Source: Varibaculum cambriense (lineage in GTDB: Bacteria; Actinomycetota; Actinomycetes; Actinomycetales; Actinomycetaceae). From it: a stretch of 17,245 nt of DNA. A program made the translations under genes and the position numbers. The stretch's first letter is position 1, and each line of letters starts with the position of its first letter. Positions 1-8,657 of this stretch are shown here, piece by piece. Where the stretch lies: assembly GCF_002848005.1 (NCBI RefSeq), contig NZ_PKHX01000004.1:243871-261115 (forward strand), read 5' to 3'. The notes beneath the pieces are model-generated. The model saw nothing but the letters and a program-made list of their open reading frames with translations. It made no database searches and had not been told where the DNA came from.

Positions 1-1754
1 ATCTCCTTCTTCCACAGATCGGTGTCGATGGAAAGAAGCTTATCCAGATCGGCGTCGTCACCTTCGAAACCATCCAGATTCAACTCTTCCTTCTTCGGCA
101 AAATACCTACCGGTGTTTGCACGCCCTCAGCGCGCCCTTCCTTAACATCTAGCAGCCAAAGCAGCGCTCGCAGGTTGTCGCGGTAGCCAGGCCAGCGGAA
201 GTGTCCGTCTTCCGGATCGCGCTGGAACCAGTTCACGTGCGCAAAAATGGGCTGTTCCTTCGCGGAGCCAATTATTTTCAACCAGTGGGTCGCGTAGTCC
301 CCTTCGGGGTAGGACATGAAGGGGCGCATCGACATCGGATCGTAACGCAGCACGCCCTCCTTGCCTTCAGCCGCGAAAGTGGCTTGGGCGCCCAGGGTCA
401 AACCGTCGTATACGCCCTCGGCTAGGTCGGTGATTGCCCGGATAAGCGGCTCCCGGTCCTTTACTCGCCCGCCAAAGATGATGGCGTCAATTGGCACCCC
501 TTGCGGTTCTTCGTAATCGGGGGCTACGTTGGGCACGTTAGCCAAAGATGTGGTGAAGCGGGAATTGGGATGTGCCCACTCGTCGCCCTTGGCCTCGGAG
601 CGCTGTCGATCGGCCGGGCGGTCGGAAATCTTTTCGCCCTTCCAATCCCGCCAGCCAGTAACGTCTTCGGGGTAGTCCGGGGTCTTACCTTCCCACCACA
701 GCTCTTGGGTTTCGGGGTTGTAGGCGACGTTGGTGAAGAGCGTCTTAGAACCTTCTTTGATGGCGTCCATGGCGGTGGGATTAGACTGCCAGTTGGTGTC
801 CTTTGCCACGCCGAACGCGCCGTATTCGGGATTCATGCCGTAAATCTTGCCGTCTTCGCCAACGTGCAGCCACACGATGTCATCGCCGTAGAAGTAAACT
901 TCGTAGCGGTCACCCAAGGCGTCCGGGGCTAGCATCATAGCGAGGTTGGTTTTACCGGAAGCTGAGGGGAAGCCGCCGCACACGTAGTAGGTGTGATCCT
1001 TGAGCTTATCCTTAATCCCGATCAGCATGAACTGTTCGGAAAGGAATTCCCCGGAGGCCCAGCCGTCGTAAGAAGCTTGGCGCAGACCGTGGGCGATCTT
1101 GCCGAGCAGCGCGTTGCCACCGTAGGAGGAACCGAAGTGCAAAATTGTGCGTTCGTCGGCCACCGTGGCAAACAGGCGCTTATCCTTATCGGTGCCCTGC
1201 CCCAAGTTCTTCAGGTCGCCGGTCACGTGCACTGCGCGCACGAATTCTGCCGGATTTTCCAAATTGTTCAGATGTTCTACGCCAACCCGGGCCATGCGGA
1301 TCATGTGAAGAACCACGGTGAGGTTGTCGGTAAGTTCCACCCCGCGAGCCCACTTTTCTAGCGGCGATTTCGGCGGTGCCATCAGGTAGGGCACCACGTA
1401 CATTGTTTTACTCCGGGAGGCGCCCTTCATGCTTTCCAACTGCCGGGCAGTTACTTCCGTGGCGTCGTGCCAGTTGTTGTAAATTCCGGCTTCTTGCGGA
1501 TTGTGGGTGGCGACGACGGTGCGTTCCTCGCTGCGCGCCGTGTCCTTGTAGTAGGAGCGGGAGTAGTAGAGTCCATCACCCGCAGGTGCGATTTCACCGG
1601 TGGCTAAGCCTTCGGCGATGAGTCGGTCGTCATCCTTTGCGGAAATGACTTCGATGGCAGCGGGTTCGGTAATTCCGGCCCAGTGCGCTACATACTCAGC
1701 TACTGCGGGATTTTCCAGCCCGGCATCGCTGAGGATCTTGGCAATGTTATCCAT
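1..1754 (-). CDS. pckG: Phosphoenolpyruvate carboxykinase (GTP), C-terminus beyond window
   Basis: Cytosolic enzyme converting oxaloacetate plus GTP to phosphoenolpyruvate and CO2, for gluconeogenesis or anaplerosis. Reading from ATG 1754 there are 584 uninterrupted codons to the window edge; the family is usually about 600-610 residues, so only some 20-25 are missing. Visible family landmarks are GSSYGGNALLGK, the P-loop FPSASGKTN at residues 262-270, GDDIVW, the NPEYGAFGV segment, HPNSRF, FGGR, the PFMSYPEGDY segment and VNWFQRD. The start is supported by AGGAG eight bases upstream. One oddity is Ser266 in the P-loop, where the GTP-PEPCK signature FPSACGKTN has a reactive cysteine; other blocks also diverge from mycobacterial PckG (GKIAHGLRQAS where that enzyme has GKKCYALRIAS). 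It is transcribed divergently from the iron-transport operon. Family assignment is very secure; the effect of the Ser is inference. Confidence 0.96.
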   Translation of the reverse strand, partial: MDNIAKILSDAGLENPAVAEYVAHWAGITEPAAIEVISAKDDDRLIAEGLATGEIAPAGDGLYYSRSYYKDTARSEERTVVATHNPQEAGIYNNWHDATEVTARQLESMKGASRSKTMYVVPYLMAPPKSPLEKWARGVELTDNLTVVLHMIRMARVGVEHLNNLENPAEFVRAVHVTGDLKNLGQGTDKDKRLFATVADERTILHFGSSYGGNALLGKIAHGLRQASYDGWASGEFLSEQFMLIGIKDKLKDHTYYVCGGFPSASGKTNLAMMLAPDALGDRYEVYFYGDDIVWLHVGEDGKIYGMNPEYGAFGVAKDTNWQSNPTAMDAIKEGSKTLFTNVAYNPETQELWWEGKTPDYPEDVTGWRDWKGEKISDRPADRQRSEAKGDEWAHPNSRFTTSLANVPNVAPDYEEPQGVPIDAIIFGGRVKDREPLIRAITDLAEGVYDGLTLGAQATFAAEGKEGVLRYDPMSMRPFMSYPEGDYATHWLKIIGSAKEQPIFAHVNWFQRDPEDGHFRWPGYRDNLRALLWLLDVKEGRAEGVQTPVGILPKKEELNLDGFEGDDADLDKLLSIDTDLWKKE

Positions 1755-1771
1755 ATTTATTACTCCTAAAA

Positions 1772-1809
1772 TTTCGGGTAGTAGAACATTAAATTTAGGA
1801 TACCCGAAA
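1772..1809 (-). promoter_or_regulatory. 9-bp perfect inverted repeat in the pckG leader
   Basis: TTTCGGGTA at 1772-1780 is mirrored exactly by TACCCGAAA at 1801-1809, with a 20-base AT-rich spacer. It lies just upstream of the pckG Shine-Dalgarno. It could be an operator for a carbon-responsive repressor or an mRNA hairpin near the ribosome binding site. The repeat is seen directly; the role is inference. Confidence 0.5.
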
Positions 1810-2013
1810 CTTTTGAAGCAAACCTGGATTTAAGTCCTGCCTGGAATAAATAGGAACAAAACCTGGGACGCTGCAGTATGGGCTAGTAAATCTGCTAAGA
1901 GGCGAGCCCTCTGTGGGCTAGTTACTCCCTTAGCTCCCCTCCCCCTGCCTATATGTCGAATAGATTACCGGACTCCACTTGACTAAGCAGGGGGCACCCA
2001 AGCTACCCTTTTG

Positions 2014-2032
2014 TTAGGCAAGGCTTACCTAA
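2014..2032 (+). promoter_or_regulatory. DtxR/IdeR-type iron box controlling the ECF/ABC operon
   Basis: TTAGGCAAGGCTTACCTAA is a 19-bp palindrome with 8 of 9 arm positions complementary. It matches the actinobacterial iron-box consensus TWAGGTTAGSCTAACCTWA at 16 of 19 positions. It ends 25 bases before the start codon of the first operon gene, where a bound repressor would block transcription. A weak candidate -35 (TTGACT at 1979) lies upstream but no convincing -10 was found. Fe(II)-bound DtxR/IdeR is the known ligand of such sites, so the operon should be induced in iron limitation. Confidence 0.85.
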
Positions 2033-2057
2033 TTGAAAATTAGAAGGGATATATCGC

Positions 2058-2624
2058 ATGAAAACACGCGACTTCATCAACATTGGCGTTTTCACCGCAA
2101 TTTATTTTGTGCTAGTTTTCGGCACTGGAATGCTAGGCATCATTAATCCAGCAATGATGTTTGTGGGCTACGCCTTAGGACTTATCGCTAACGGCGCCGT
2201 AGTCATGCTATTTAAGTCGCGGGTGCCAAAGATTGGCGCCCTAGCATTAATGGGACTATTAGTAGGGATTTTAATGGTAATTACCGGGCACCCCTGGGTT
2301 ACTGCCCTACTTACACCCTTGCTGGGACTAGCCGCAGACTTCCTCTTCGCTAAAAAATCAGCGGTTTTTCGGGTCCTAGGATACGCCGTCATGTCCATTT
2401 GGTACGTGCTGCCCTGGTTCCCGGTATTCATTGACGCTCAGGGCTACTACAAATATATTGCTGACTCTATGGGGACTGCCTATGCAGATTCATTACGCTG
2501 GTTCTTGTCACCATGGATGATTGTGGCCTGGGGCGTGGGAGTTTTCGTTCTCGGGCTTATCGGCGGAGTCTTCGGAAATTCTCTAATGGCGCGGCACTTC
2601 CGTAAAGCTGGCATCGCAAAGTAA
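2058..2624 (+). CDS. MptD-family ECF transporter S-component (substrate-binding membrane protein)
   Basis: A 188-residue, very hydrophobic protein with about six membrane spans, resembling the Trep_Strep/MptD family of putative ECF S-components. In energy-coupling-factor transporters the S-component binds substrate in the membrane and docks on the T-component and ATPases. The sequence begins MKTRDFINIGVFTAIYF, typical of these proteins, where the first helix follows a short basic N-terminus. The ATG has AGAAGGGA upstream. The gene sits directly behind the iron box and its stop overlaps the next start (TAATG), so translation is probably coupled. Related S-components in streptococcal SiaFGH-type systems take part in haem uptake; here an iron chelate or haem is the likely substrate by context, but specificity cannot be read from the sequence. 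Confidence 0.85.
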   Translation: MKTRDFINIGVFTAIYFVLVFGTGMLGIINPAMMFVGYALGLIANGAVVMLFKSRVPKIGALALMGLLVGILMVITGHPWVTALLTPLLGLAADFLFAKKSAVFRVLGYAVMSIWYVLPWFPVFIDAQGYYKYIADSMGTAYADSLRWFLSPWMIVAWGVGVFVLGLIGGVFGNSLMARHFRKAGIAK

Positions 2625-3433
2625 TGAGCCTTCAATGCCAAACTAGCGCCCCCGGATCAGCAGCAAGCTATCACCAGGATCAGGTCACCAGCGCTGAAAT
2701 CTTAGCAGCTAACCAACGGCATTCCCGGCCAGATCCGCGCACCGTAATACTGGTTATATTCGTATTAAATGCCCTGGTAATGTCGCGACTACCCATAGTG
2801 ATCACTTTCCTGGTAGCCGGTATTGCGCTCTTGGCTTTACTATTGTCACGCTGCTATTCATGGGCGCTAGGTTTCCTCGCCGTGGAAGGAACCTGGGTCG
2901 CTTGCATCTATCTTTTCCCCAGAATCTGGCCAAGCGCCCTCACCGCGTTCCTAATGGTTTTAGGCTACTGGATGATAAGGATTTGCACTGTTGGCGGTCT
3001 GGCAGGTTACGCGATTAAAACTATCGTCCCCGGAGAACTCGTAGCCGGTCTTCGCAGCTTACGCATACCGATAGCTGTAACCGTTCCCCTGGTAGTGCTA
3101 TTACGATTCATACCGACAGTATTTCGGGAATACCGTGCAGTAAGAGAAGCAATGTCCCTGCGGGGATTACAAATGGGATGGCGCGCCCTCTTACATCCCC
3201 TCCATTTTCTAGAAATGGTTTTAGTTCCCTTACTGGCATCCTGCGCCCGAACCGCTGATGAAATGACCGCCGCCGGCATGGTGCGCGGTTTAGGGTCCAC
3301 TATTTGCCCAAGTACTTTGAAACAGCTTCGATTCAACCGACTAGACGCCCTCTGGATACTGACGCTAATCGCCCTGATAGCTCTCATCCCCTACTCAGAC
3401 CATCTAGCTATACTCTCGGGCGGATTCAAATGA
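2624..3433 (+). CDS. EcfT-type energy-coupling transmembrane protein
   Basis: A 269-residue membrane protein of the CbiQ/EcfT family. After a hydrophilic N-terminus of about 40 residues there are several hydrophobic spans, then the cytoplasmic coupling helices carrying the two short Arg-Gly motifs of this family, AMSLRG and AAGMVRG, which contact the grooves of the ATPases. EcfT transmits ATP-driven movement to the S-component. The start codon overlaps the stop of the S-component gene and its own stop overlaps the start of the ATPase gene (ATGA at 3430-3433), which indicates a tightly coupled operon. The N-terminal extension rich in Gln, Ser and Ala is unusual but a later start has no better ribosome binding site. 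Confidence 0.87.
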   Translation: MSLQCQTSAPGSAASYHQDQVTSAEILAANQRHSRPDPRTVILVIFVLNALVMSRLPIVITFLVAGIALLALLLSRCYSWALGFLAVEGTWVACIYLFPRIWPSALTAFLMVLGYWMIRICTVGGLAGYAIKTIVPGELVAGLRSLRIPIAVTVPLVVLLRFIPTVFREYRAVREAMSLRGLQMGWRALLHPLHFLEMVLVPLLASCARTADEMTAAGMVRGLGSTICPSTLKQLRFNRLDALWILTLIALIALIPYSDHLAILSGGFK

Positions 3434-4892
3434 GCACCTTAATCGACAATGCCTCCTTCGATTACCAGTTCAACCCGGACGAAGAAACCTCATCAGCTCA
3501 CGTTAGCGCAGTAAGCGATATCAACCTCGCTTTCCCTACAGGATCCTGTACCCTAATCACCGGTCCTTCCGGAGCAGGCAAGTCGACCCTATTAAAACTT
3601 CTGAACGGTTTAATACCCGAACTTTATAAGGGTAATCTCAGCGGACACACTACCCTTGCCGGTCTCGATACCGTGCAAACAGATATCCAACAATTAGGGC
3701 GTACCGCCGGGACAGTTTTTCAAAATCCCCGTTCCCAATTTTTACGGCAAATGTACTAGAAGAGTTAGCATTCGCGAGCGAAAATGCCGGAGATACCCCC
3801 CAAACAACCGCTAACCGGATCGCGGAAGCTGTAAACACCTGGGGCATTCAGCGTCTGCTAGGCAAAGAGTTACGTAAGCTTTCCGGAGGTGAATTGCAGC
3901 TGGTTGCTTGCGCAGCAGCAGTTGCCGGACCGCAGCAAATCCTGCTTTTAGACGAGCCCACCTCTAATCTTTCCCCTGAAGCAATCTCCGCATTCAGCGA
4001 AGTCTTACAAAGATTAAAAAGCGCGGGTTGGACCCTGGTAGTAGCCGAGCACCGCGTTTACCCTCTAAAGGGTCTCGCAGATCAAGTCGTGATTATGGGT
4101 GAAGGGCGAATCCAGCATTTGTTTACTGCGGACGAGTTTTTTAGTTTGTCTTCTAAACAGCGTAAAGAGTTAGGGTTGCGCACCCTGGAAAAACCGAAAA
4201 TGTGCGTTTGCACCAATCCTGATCAGCAGGCGGACGGTATCACCGCAAAAAATTTAAGGTTCAGTTACGGCAAACATCGCGTCCTCAATATTCCTTCCCT
4301 ATGTTTACCGAAGGGAAAAGTAGTTGCGCTAGTAGGCCCGAACGGAGCAGGCAAAACTACTCTTGCGCGCACCCTCATCGGGTTAGCTCACCCGGAAGGA
4401 GGCAGCGTTATTAGTTTTAGCGGCAAATCCTGCCGAGCGGCAGACAGACAAAAACGCAGCGTGCTAGTAATGCAAGATGTAAACCGGCAACTATTTGCTG
4501 AAACGGTAGCGACAGAGGTCGTACTAGGAAATGACAATCTTAGTAAAGAGCAGGTGCAGGCGCTGCTAGGTGATCTGGGGTTGCAAGGATTATCTGAACG
4601 GCACCCAATGACTCTTTCCGGAGGACAAAAACAACGTCTCGTTATTGCCAATGCCCTGGCGAGCCAGGCAGAGCTTTACGTATTCGATGAACCCACCTCG
4701 GGGGTTGATTACCAGCACCTACTATCGATCAGTTCTCAGATTCGCTCACTAGCCGCAAAGGACAAAGCGATCCTGATTATTAGTCACGACTTGGAGTTCA
4801 TCAATGAAGTTGCCGATTATCAGCTATTACTTCAGCCTCTCGATAGTGAAATAAACGTGCAACTTACCGCGCCCGACCAAGAGAAACATTGA
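3430..4892 (+). pseudogene. Double-domain ECF ATPase, interrupted by a 1-nt frameshift
   Basis: Intact, this would be a protein of about 487 residues with two fused ABC ATPase domains energising the ECF transporter. The N-terminal frame (3430-3759, 109 codons) has Walker A GPSGAGKST and the Q-loop VFQNP, then runs into TAG. The remainder continues in the -1 frame with LSGGELQ, Walker B ILLLDEP and H-loop VVAEHR of domain 1, then domain 2 complete: Walker A GPNGAGKTT, LSGGQKQR, Walker B LYVFDEP and IISHD. Adding one T to the five-T run at 3739-3743 restores one continuous frame (QFFTANVLEELAFA across the junction). This could be a true inactivating or phase-variable indel, or a sequencing error. 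A TTG at 3894 preceded by GGAGG could restart translation, but that product lacks the first Walker A. The stop is 13 bases before the next gene. Confidence 0.88.
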
Positions 4893-4905
4893 AAGAGGAA
4901 GCCCA

Positions 4906-6720
4906 GTGAATGATCACCAAGTTAGCGAATCAGAAAAAGATGCAGCGGCAAATATCAAGCTGACCAGCAAACAAGGTAAAGCCGCATTACGAGAACTCTT
5001 AGCTCCCGTACAAATGGCGCTGCGAGTCGGTCAAGTAATGGCCGTTATCTCCGCTATTTTGCGAGTTTTTCCTTTCGTTGCTTTAGTGGGGATCGGCAAC
5101 GAACTCCTAACCTCATTGGGCAAGGGCGTATCCCCCAACCAAAGCGTTATCATATTTTGGGTACAGGTGTTAATCGGAACATTTTGTGGAGGGTTATTCG
5201 CCTATTTTGTGGGCTTGTTGGTTACCCATATTGCAGATCATCGCCTATCCGCAAGTATTCAGCAAAAGATTATCCGTTTTCTGGGGCAAGCTCCTTTAAC
5301 TTGGTTTAGCGATAACACTTCCGGACATGTGCGTAAAGTACTGCAAGACGATGTAAAGAATCTACATGTGCTAGTAGCACACCGCCCCGTAGATTCACTG
5401 ATCGCTACCCTAGTGCCCATATTTTGCGCGGGTTATACCTTCACTATTGATTTAAGACTCGGACTTTTAGTAATTGTTACGGTGCCGATTTACATCATTG
5501 CCTACGCGGTGATGATGCGGGGAATGAGCGATAAATCCTTAGAACTTGATGCAAAACTTGATCAGGTTTCCTCCGCAATGGTGGAGTTTGTAAAAGGCAT
5601 CCAGGTGGTTAAAACTTTTGGGATCACCGGAAAAGCACACCGCAAATATGCCCACAGCGCTAATGAAGCCTGTGACTATATGGAGGAATGGAATCGTCCA
5701 ATGGTGCATGCGGCTTCCCTGACTACCGCCCTCACCTCTACCCCATTGATCGTTCTCTTATTTGGTATTGTCGGCCCCTGGTTCGTCTCCAAACATTGGG
5801 TTAGTCCGGTAGAAGTAGTTGCCGGTTGTTTAATTGCCATCGCGCTGCCCTCATCAATTAACCTGGTAACCCAGCTTGCTTGGAATTACCAGTTAGCGGG
5901 TGCCGCGGCCAAAAGGATTCTTGATCTTCTTAGGGTAAAGCCCCTCTCCTGCCCGGATCAGTCACTGCATTTACCCCAAGACGCAAGCATCGAATTTAAA
6001 AATGTATCGCTCAGCTATGGCCATACCCTAGCTTTGGATAATGTTTCCTTACGTTGTGCGCCCGGTACAGTAACCGCTCTCATGGGGCCATCAGGGGCTG
6101 GGAAAACTACCCTAGCCAAATTGGCCGCCCGCTTCCTAGATCCCGATACAGGCACAGTACTAATCGGTGGAGTCAACCTTAAAGAACTGAGTAGAAGCGA
6201 CCTCTACCATCATCTCGGGTTCGTCTTGCAAGATGCGCAGCTCTTGCGGGCTTCCATTCGCGACAATATTTCTATCGGGCGACACGATGCAGATGAAGCC
6301 GAGATTATTAACGCTGCTCGCCAGGCACAGATTCATGACGAAATCATGGCGCTGCCTAAAGGATATGACAGTGTTGTCGGGGAAGATTTGAAGCTATCTG
6401 GGGGGCAAGCTCAGCGAATTGCGATCGCCAGAACCTTACTATTGGATGCGCCGATACTCATATTGGATGAGGCAGCAGCCATGGTAGATCCGGAATGTGA
6501 AGCACAAATCCAAAAAGCCATTAACCATCTGATGGTCGGACGTACTGTTCTGGTTATTGATCACCGCCCAGATTCAGTCAAGAACGTCGATCAAATCGTC
6601 CTCCTTGATAAAGGAGAGCTGGTGGCCTGCGGTAATCACCAGAAGCTACAAAATATAGAACTCTACCGCCGCCTGTGGTCGGCATCCAATGTTGAGTTTA
6701 CGGAAGGAGGACGAAACTGA
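4906..6720 (+). CDS. ABC transporter, fused membrane and ATPase domains (YbtP/SiaD-like), first half
   Basis: A 604-residue half transporter: a hydrophilic N-terminus, a type-IV (exporter-fold) membrane domain over roughly residues 40-335, then an ATPase domain. Motifs seen are Walker A GPSGAGKTT at 394-402, Q-loop VLQD at 440-443, signature LSGGQAQR at 497-504, Walker B ILILDE at 517-522 and switch His553. The stretch after Walker B reads AAAMVD where ATSALD is usual. The start is GTG 4906 behind AAAGAGGA; the nearby ATG at 4910 is out of frame. It is followed two bases later by a second half transporter, so a heterodimer is likely. Exporter-fold pairs of this type, such as YbtPQ of Yersinia and SiaDE of streptococci, serve metal-chelate import. 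The iron box and ECF neighbours support the same role here, but export cannot be excluded from sequence. Confidence 0.88.
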   Translation: MNDHQVSESEKDAAANIKLTSKQGKAALRELLAPVQMALRVGQVMAVISAILRVFPFVALVGIGNELLTSLGKGVSPNQSVIIFWVQVLIGTFCGGLFAYFVGLLVTHIADHRLSASIQQKIIRFLGQAPLTWFSDNTSGHVRKVLQDDVKNLHVLVAHRPVDSLIATLVPIFCAGYTFTIDLRLGLLVIVTVPIYIIAYAVMMRGMSDKSLELDAKLDQVSSAMVEFVKGIQVVKTFGITGKAHRKYAHSANEACDYMEEWNRPMVHAASLTTALTSTPLIVLLFGIVGPWFVSKHWVSPVEVVAGCLIAIALPSSINLVTQLAWNYQLAGAAAKRILDLLRVKPLSCPDQSLHLPQDASIEFKNVSLSYGHTLALDNVSLRCAPGTVTALMGPSGAGKTTLAKLAARFLDPDTGTVLIGGVNLKELSRSDLYHHLGFVLQDAQLLRASIRDNISIGRHDADEAEIINAARQAQIHDEIMALPKGYDSVVGEDLKLSGGQAQRIAIARTLLLDAPILILDEAAAMVDPECEAQIQKAINHLMVGRTVLVIDHRPDSVKNVDQIVLLDKGELVACGNHQKLQNIELYRRLWSASNVEFTEGGRN

Positions 6721-6721
6721 A

Positions 6722-8488
6722 ATGGCTAAGTCAACGGGAGCTATCGACATAATTCGAACAAATTTCCGCCTCAGCGCCAACTCTCAAAATCACAGCAGGA
6801 GTATCAGCTGGGCAGCTCGGATCATCAGCGGCATTGCGCAGGGGGTAGGCTTACTTGCGCTGATTCAGCTCGCAAATACCTGGGCTAGCAGGCAGGAAGA
6901 AACCGCCAATAACGCTAACCTCTGGATCTTAACCCTGCTCGTCACGGCGATTATCGGAGCGATCAGTATCTACATACGAGATCGGTTCTCCTACGAAGGC
7001 GCGTTTTCGGTGATGCGTTCTGTCCATCGCCGCGTCGGGGATCAGTTGGCAAAACTGCCCCTGGGATGGTTCTCCACTGATACTACCGGGCGTTTGTCCC
7101 GTCTAGGGGCAGCTACTGTCAATGAGCTCGGCAATCTGAGTGCCCACTTGCTCACGGAACTGTCTGCCGCCACCGTCACTTTGCTGACGCTGCTTGCTGG
7201 TTTGCTCTGGTGGTACCCCCTCCTGGGGTCAATTTTTGCGTTATGCCTAATCTGTTACCTGATTCTGATGTGGGCACTAACCTATCTTGACAGTGCTGCC
7301 AGCGCCTACGCGGCCCCGGCGGCTACTGAACTAGCTGATCGGATTGTAGAATTTTCTACCTGTCAATCTATGCTCCGTGCATGTGACCAGACGATTTACC
7401 CTCAAATGGCCACGGCTTTAGCAGAAAATCGCCGCAGATCCACTCGCCGACTATGGATAGAATGCATCGGGAATTTCCTCGGCGGTATCGCCTCGCAAAC
7501 AATTTGCGTGGTAATGATTATTTCCAGTGTTCATCTTGCTTTTACTGGAAGCCTTGCTCCCCTGGCAGTGGTGGCGGTCATTGGGATAAGCCTAGAAATT
7601 ACTCATTACCTTTCCACGATTTCTGATTGTCGAACCGGGTTATTGGCGGTTGGACCGACAATGGCGACTATTAACGAAGTATTGGATGCACGCCCTCTGC
7701 CCGAGCCGGAAACTTCGCTACCTCAACCCCTACCCCACCAAGTTGCGCTTCGAGAGGTTGATTTTGCTTACGGGAATGATAAGCAGGTGCTAAACAAAGT
7801 CAGTTTCACCGTCGCTCCCCACACTATGACCGCACTTGTAGGCCCTTCGGGCGCAGGTAAAACCACTATTGCCCGCTTGATTTGCCGATTTTGGGACGTA
7901 AGCTCGGGTGCGGTACTCGTTGGAGGTCGAGATGTCAGAGAACTGACGACTGAAGATTTAATGAGCCAGATTTCAATGGTTTTCCAAGATGTCTATCTTT
8001 TCGATGACACTTTGGAAGCAAATATCCGCATCGGTAACTCCAATGCGAGCAAAGAGGCTCTACTACATGCGGCAGAACTAGCAGGTGTCAACGATATTGT
8101 TAGCCGCCTTCCCGATGGTTGGGATACAAACGTTGGTGAAGGTGGCTGCGCATTATCAGGAGGGGAACGCCAACGAGTTTCGATTGCTCGCGCTATTTTA
8201 AAAAATGCTCCGATTGTGCTCTTCGATGAAGCTACCAGCGCTCTGGATGCCGAGAATGAAGCAAATCTGCTGCGCTCTTTCGAAGTATTACGTCGCCAAT
8301 CCACCATGTTGGTAATCGCGCATAAACTCCACACGATTACACGGGCTGACCAGATTGTGGTTCTAGACAATCAGGGGCAAGTGGCTCAGATTGGCACCCA
8401 CAATGACCTTGTAAATTGCGAGGGGATTTACCGAGATTTTTGGGATGAGCGGCAGGCGGCCTCTGGATGGAAAATAGCCGCACAATAG
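6722..8488 (+). CDS. ABC transporter, fused membrane and ATPase domains (YbtQ/SiaE-like), second half
   Basis: A 588-residue half transporter and probable partner of the preceding gene. The membrane domain covers about residues 28-310. The ATPase domain has Walker A GPSGAGKTT at 374-382, Q-loop VFQD at 420-423, signature LSGGERQR at 478-485, Walker B IVLFDE followed by a canonical ATSALD, and switch His534. I chose ATG 6722 because GGAGG lies just upstream inside the end of the previous gene; an in-frame TTG 33 bases earlier lacks that advantage. It has a more canonical ATPase site than its partner, as is common in heterodimeric ABC transporters. There is no siderophore-reductase domain as in mycobacterial IrtA, so release of iron would need another enzyme. 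Confidence 0.88.
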   Translation: MAKSTGAIDIIRTNFRLSANSQNHSRSISWAARIISGIAQGVGLLALIQLANTWASRQEETANNANLWILTLLVTAIIGAISIYIRDRFSYEGAFSVMRSVHRRVGDQLAKLPLGWFSTDTTGRLSRLGAATVNELGNLSAHLLTELSAATVTLLTLLAGLLWWYPLLGSIFALCLICYLILMWALTYLDSAASAYAAPAATELADRIVEFSTCQSMLRACDQTIYPQMATALAENRRRSTRRLWIECIGNFLGGIASQTICVVMIISSVHLAFTGSLAPLAVVAVIGISLEITHYLSTISDCRTGLLAVGPTMATINEVLDARPLPEPETSLPQPLPHQVALREVDFAYGNDKQVLNKVSFTVAPHTMTALVGPSGAGKTTIARLICRFWDVSSGAVLVGGRDVRELTTEDLMSQISMVFQDVYLFDDTLEANIRIGNSNASKEALLHAAELAGVNDIVSRLPDGWDTNVGEGGCALSGGERQRVSIARAILKNAPIVLFDEATSALDAENEANLLRSFEVLRRQSTMLVIAHKLHTITRADQIVVLDNQGQVAQIGTHNDLVNCEGIYRDFWDERQAASGWKIAAQ

Positions 8489-8593
8489 TTCGGAATAGGT
8501 AGGTAGCATACACGGAATTATTTGCAAGTATTTCCGGTTAGAGGTCGTTGCAATGGCTATTACTTCAATATTTAAGGAAAAAGTCTAGAGGTT

Positions 8594-8625
8594 AATGCCA
8601 ATTGTTTTTATAGTGATTTGGCATT
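8594..8625 (+). promoter_or_regulatory. Inverted repeat around a candidate -10, upstream of the surface-protein gene
   Basis: AATGCCAA (8594-8601) and TTGGCATT (8618-8625) form perfect 8-bp arms. TATAGT at 8609-8614, five of six matches to a -10 hexamer, lies between them, and the ATG of the next gene is 33 bases downstream of the repeat. No T-run follows, so it does not look like a terminator. It may be an operator over the promoter of the LPQTG gene, which would make that gene a separate transcript. No good -35 was found. Confidence 0.4.
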
Positions 8626-8657
8626 GATGAATTCACTGAAGGTTTTTGGGAGAAATC

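Noticed and set aside
501..932. Long plus-strand open frames across 201-1833
   Set aside because: They lie opposite the continuous minus-strand pckG frame, which has clear family motifs and a good start; they are shadow frames.
1880..1922. Direct repeat GGGCTAGT twice (1880 and 1915) with a small AGCCC/GGGCT hairpin, possible small RNA
   Set aside because: Too short, no terminator or promoter attached; insufficient support.
3736..3760. Programmed -1 ribosomal frameshift in the ECF ATPase
   Set aside because: The heptamer is A TTT TTA, not the X XXY YYZ type, the T run is only five long and no clear downstream structure was seen; an indel or read error is simpler.
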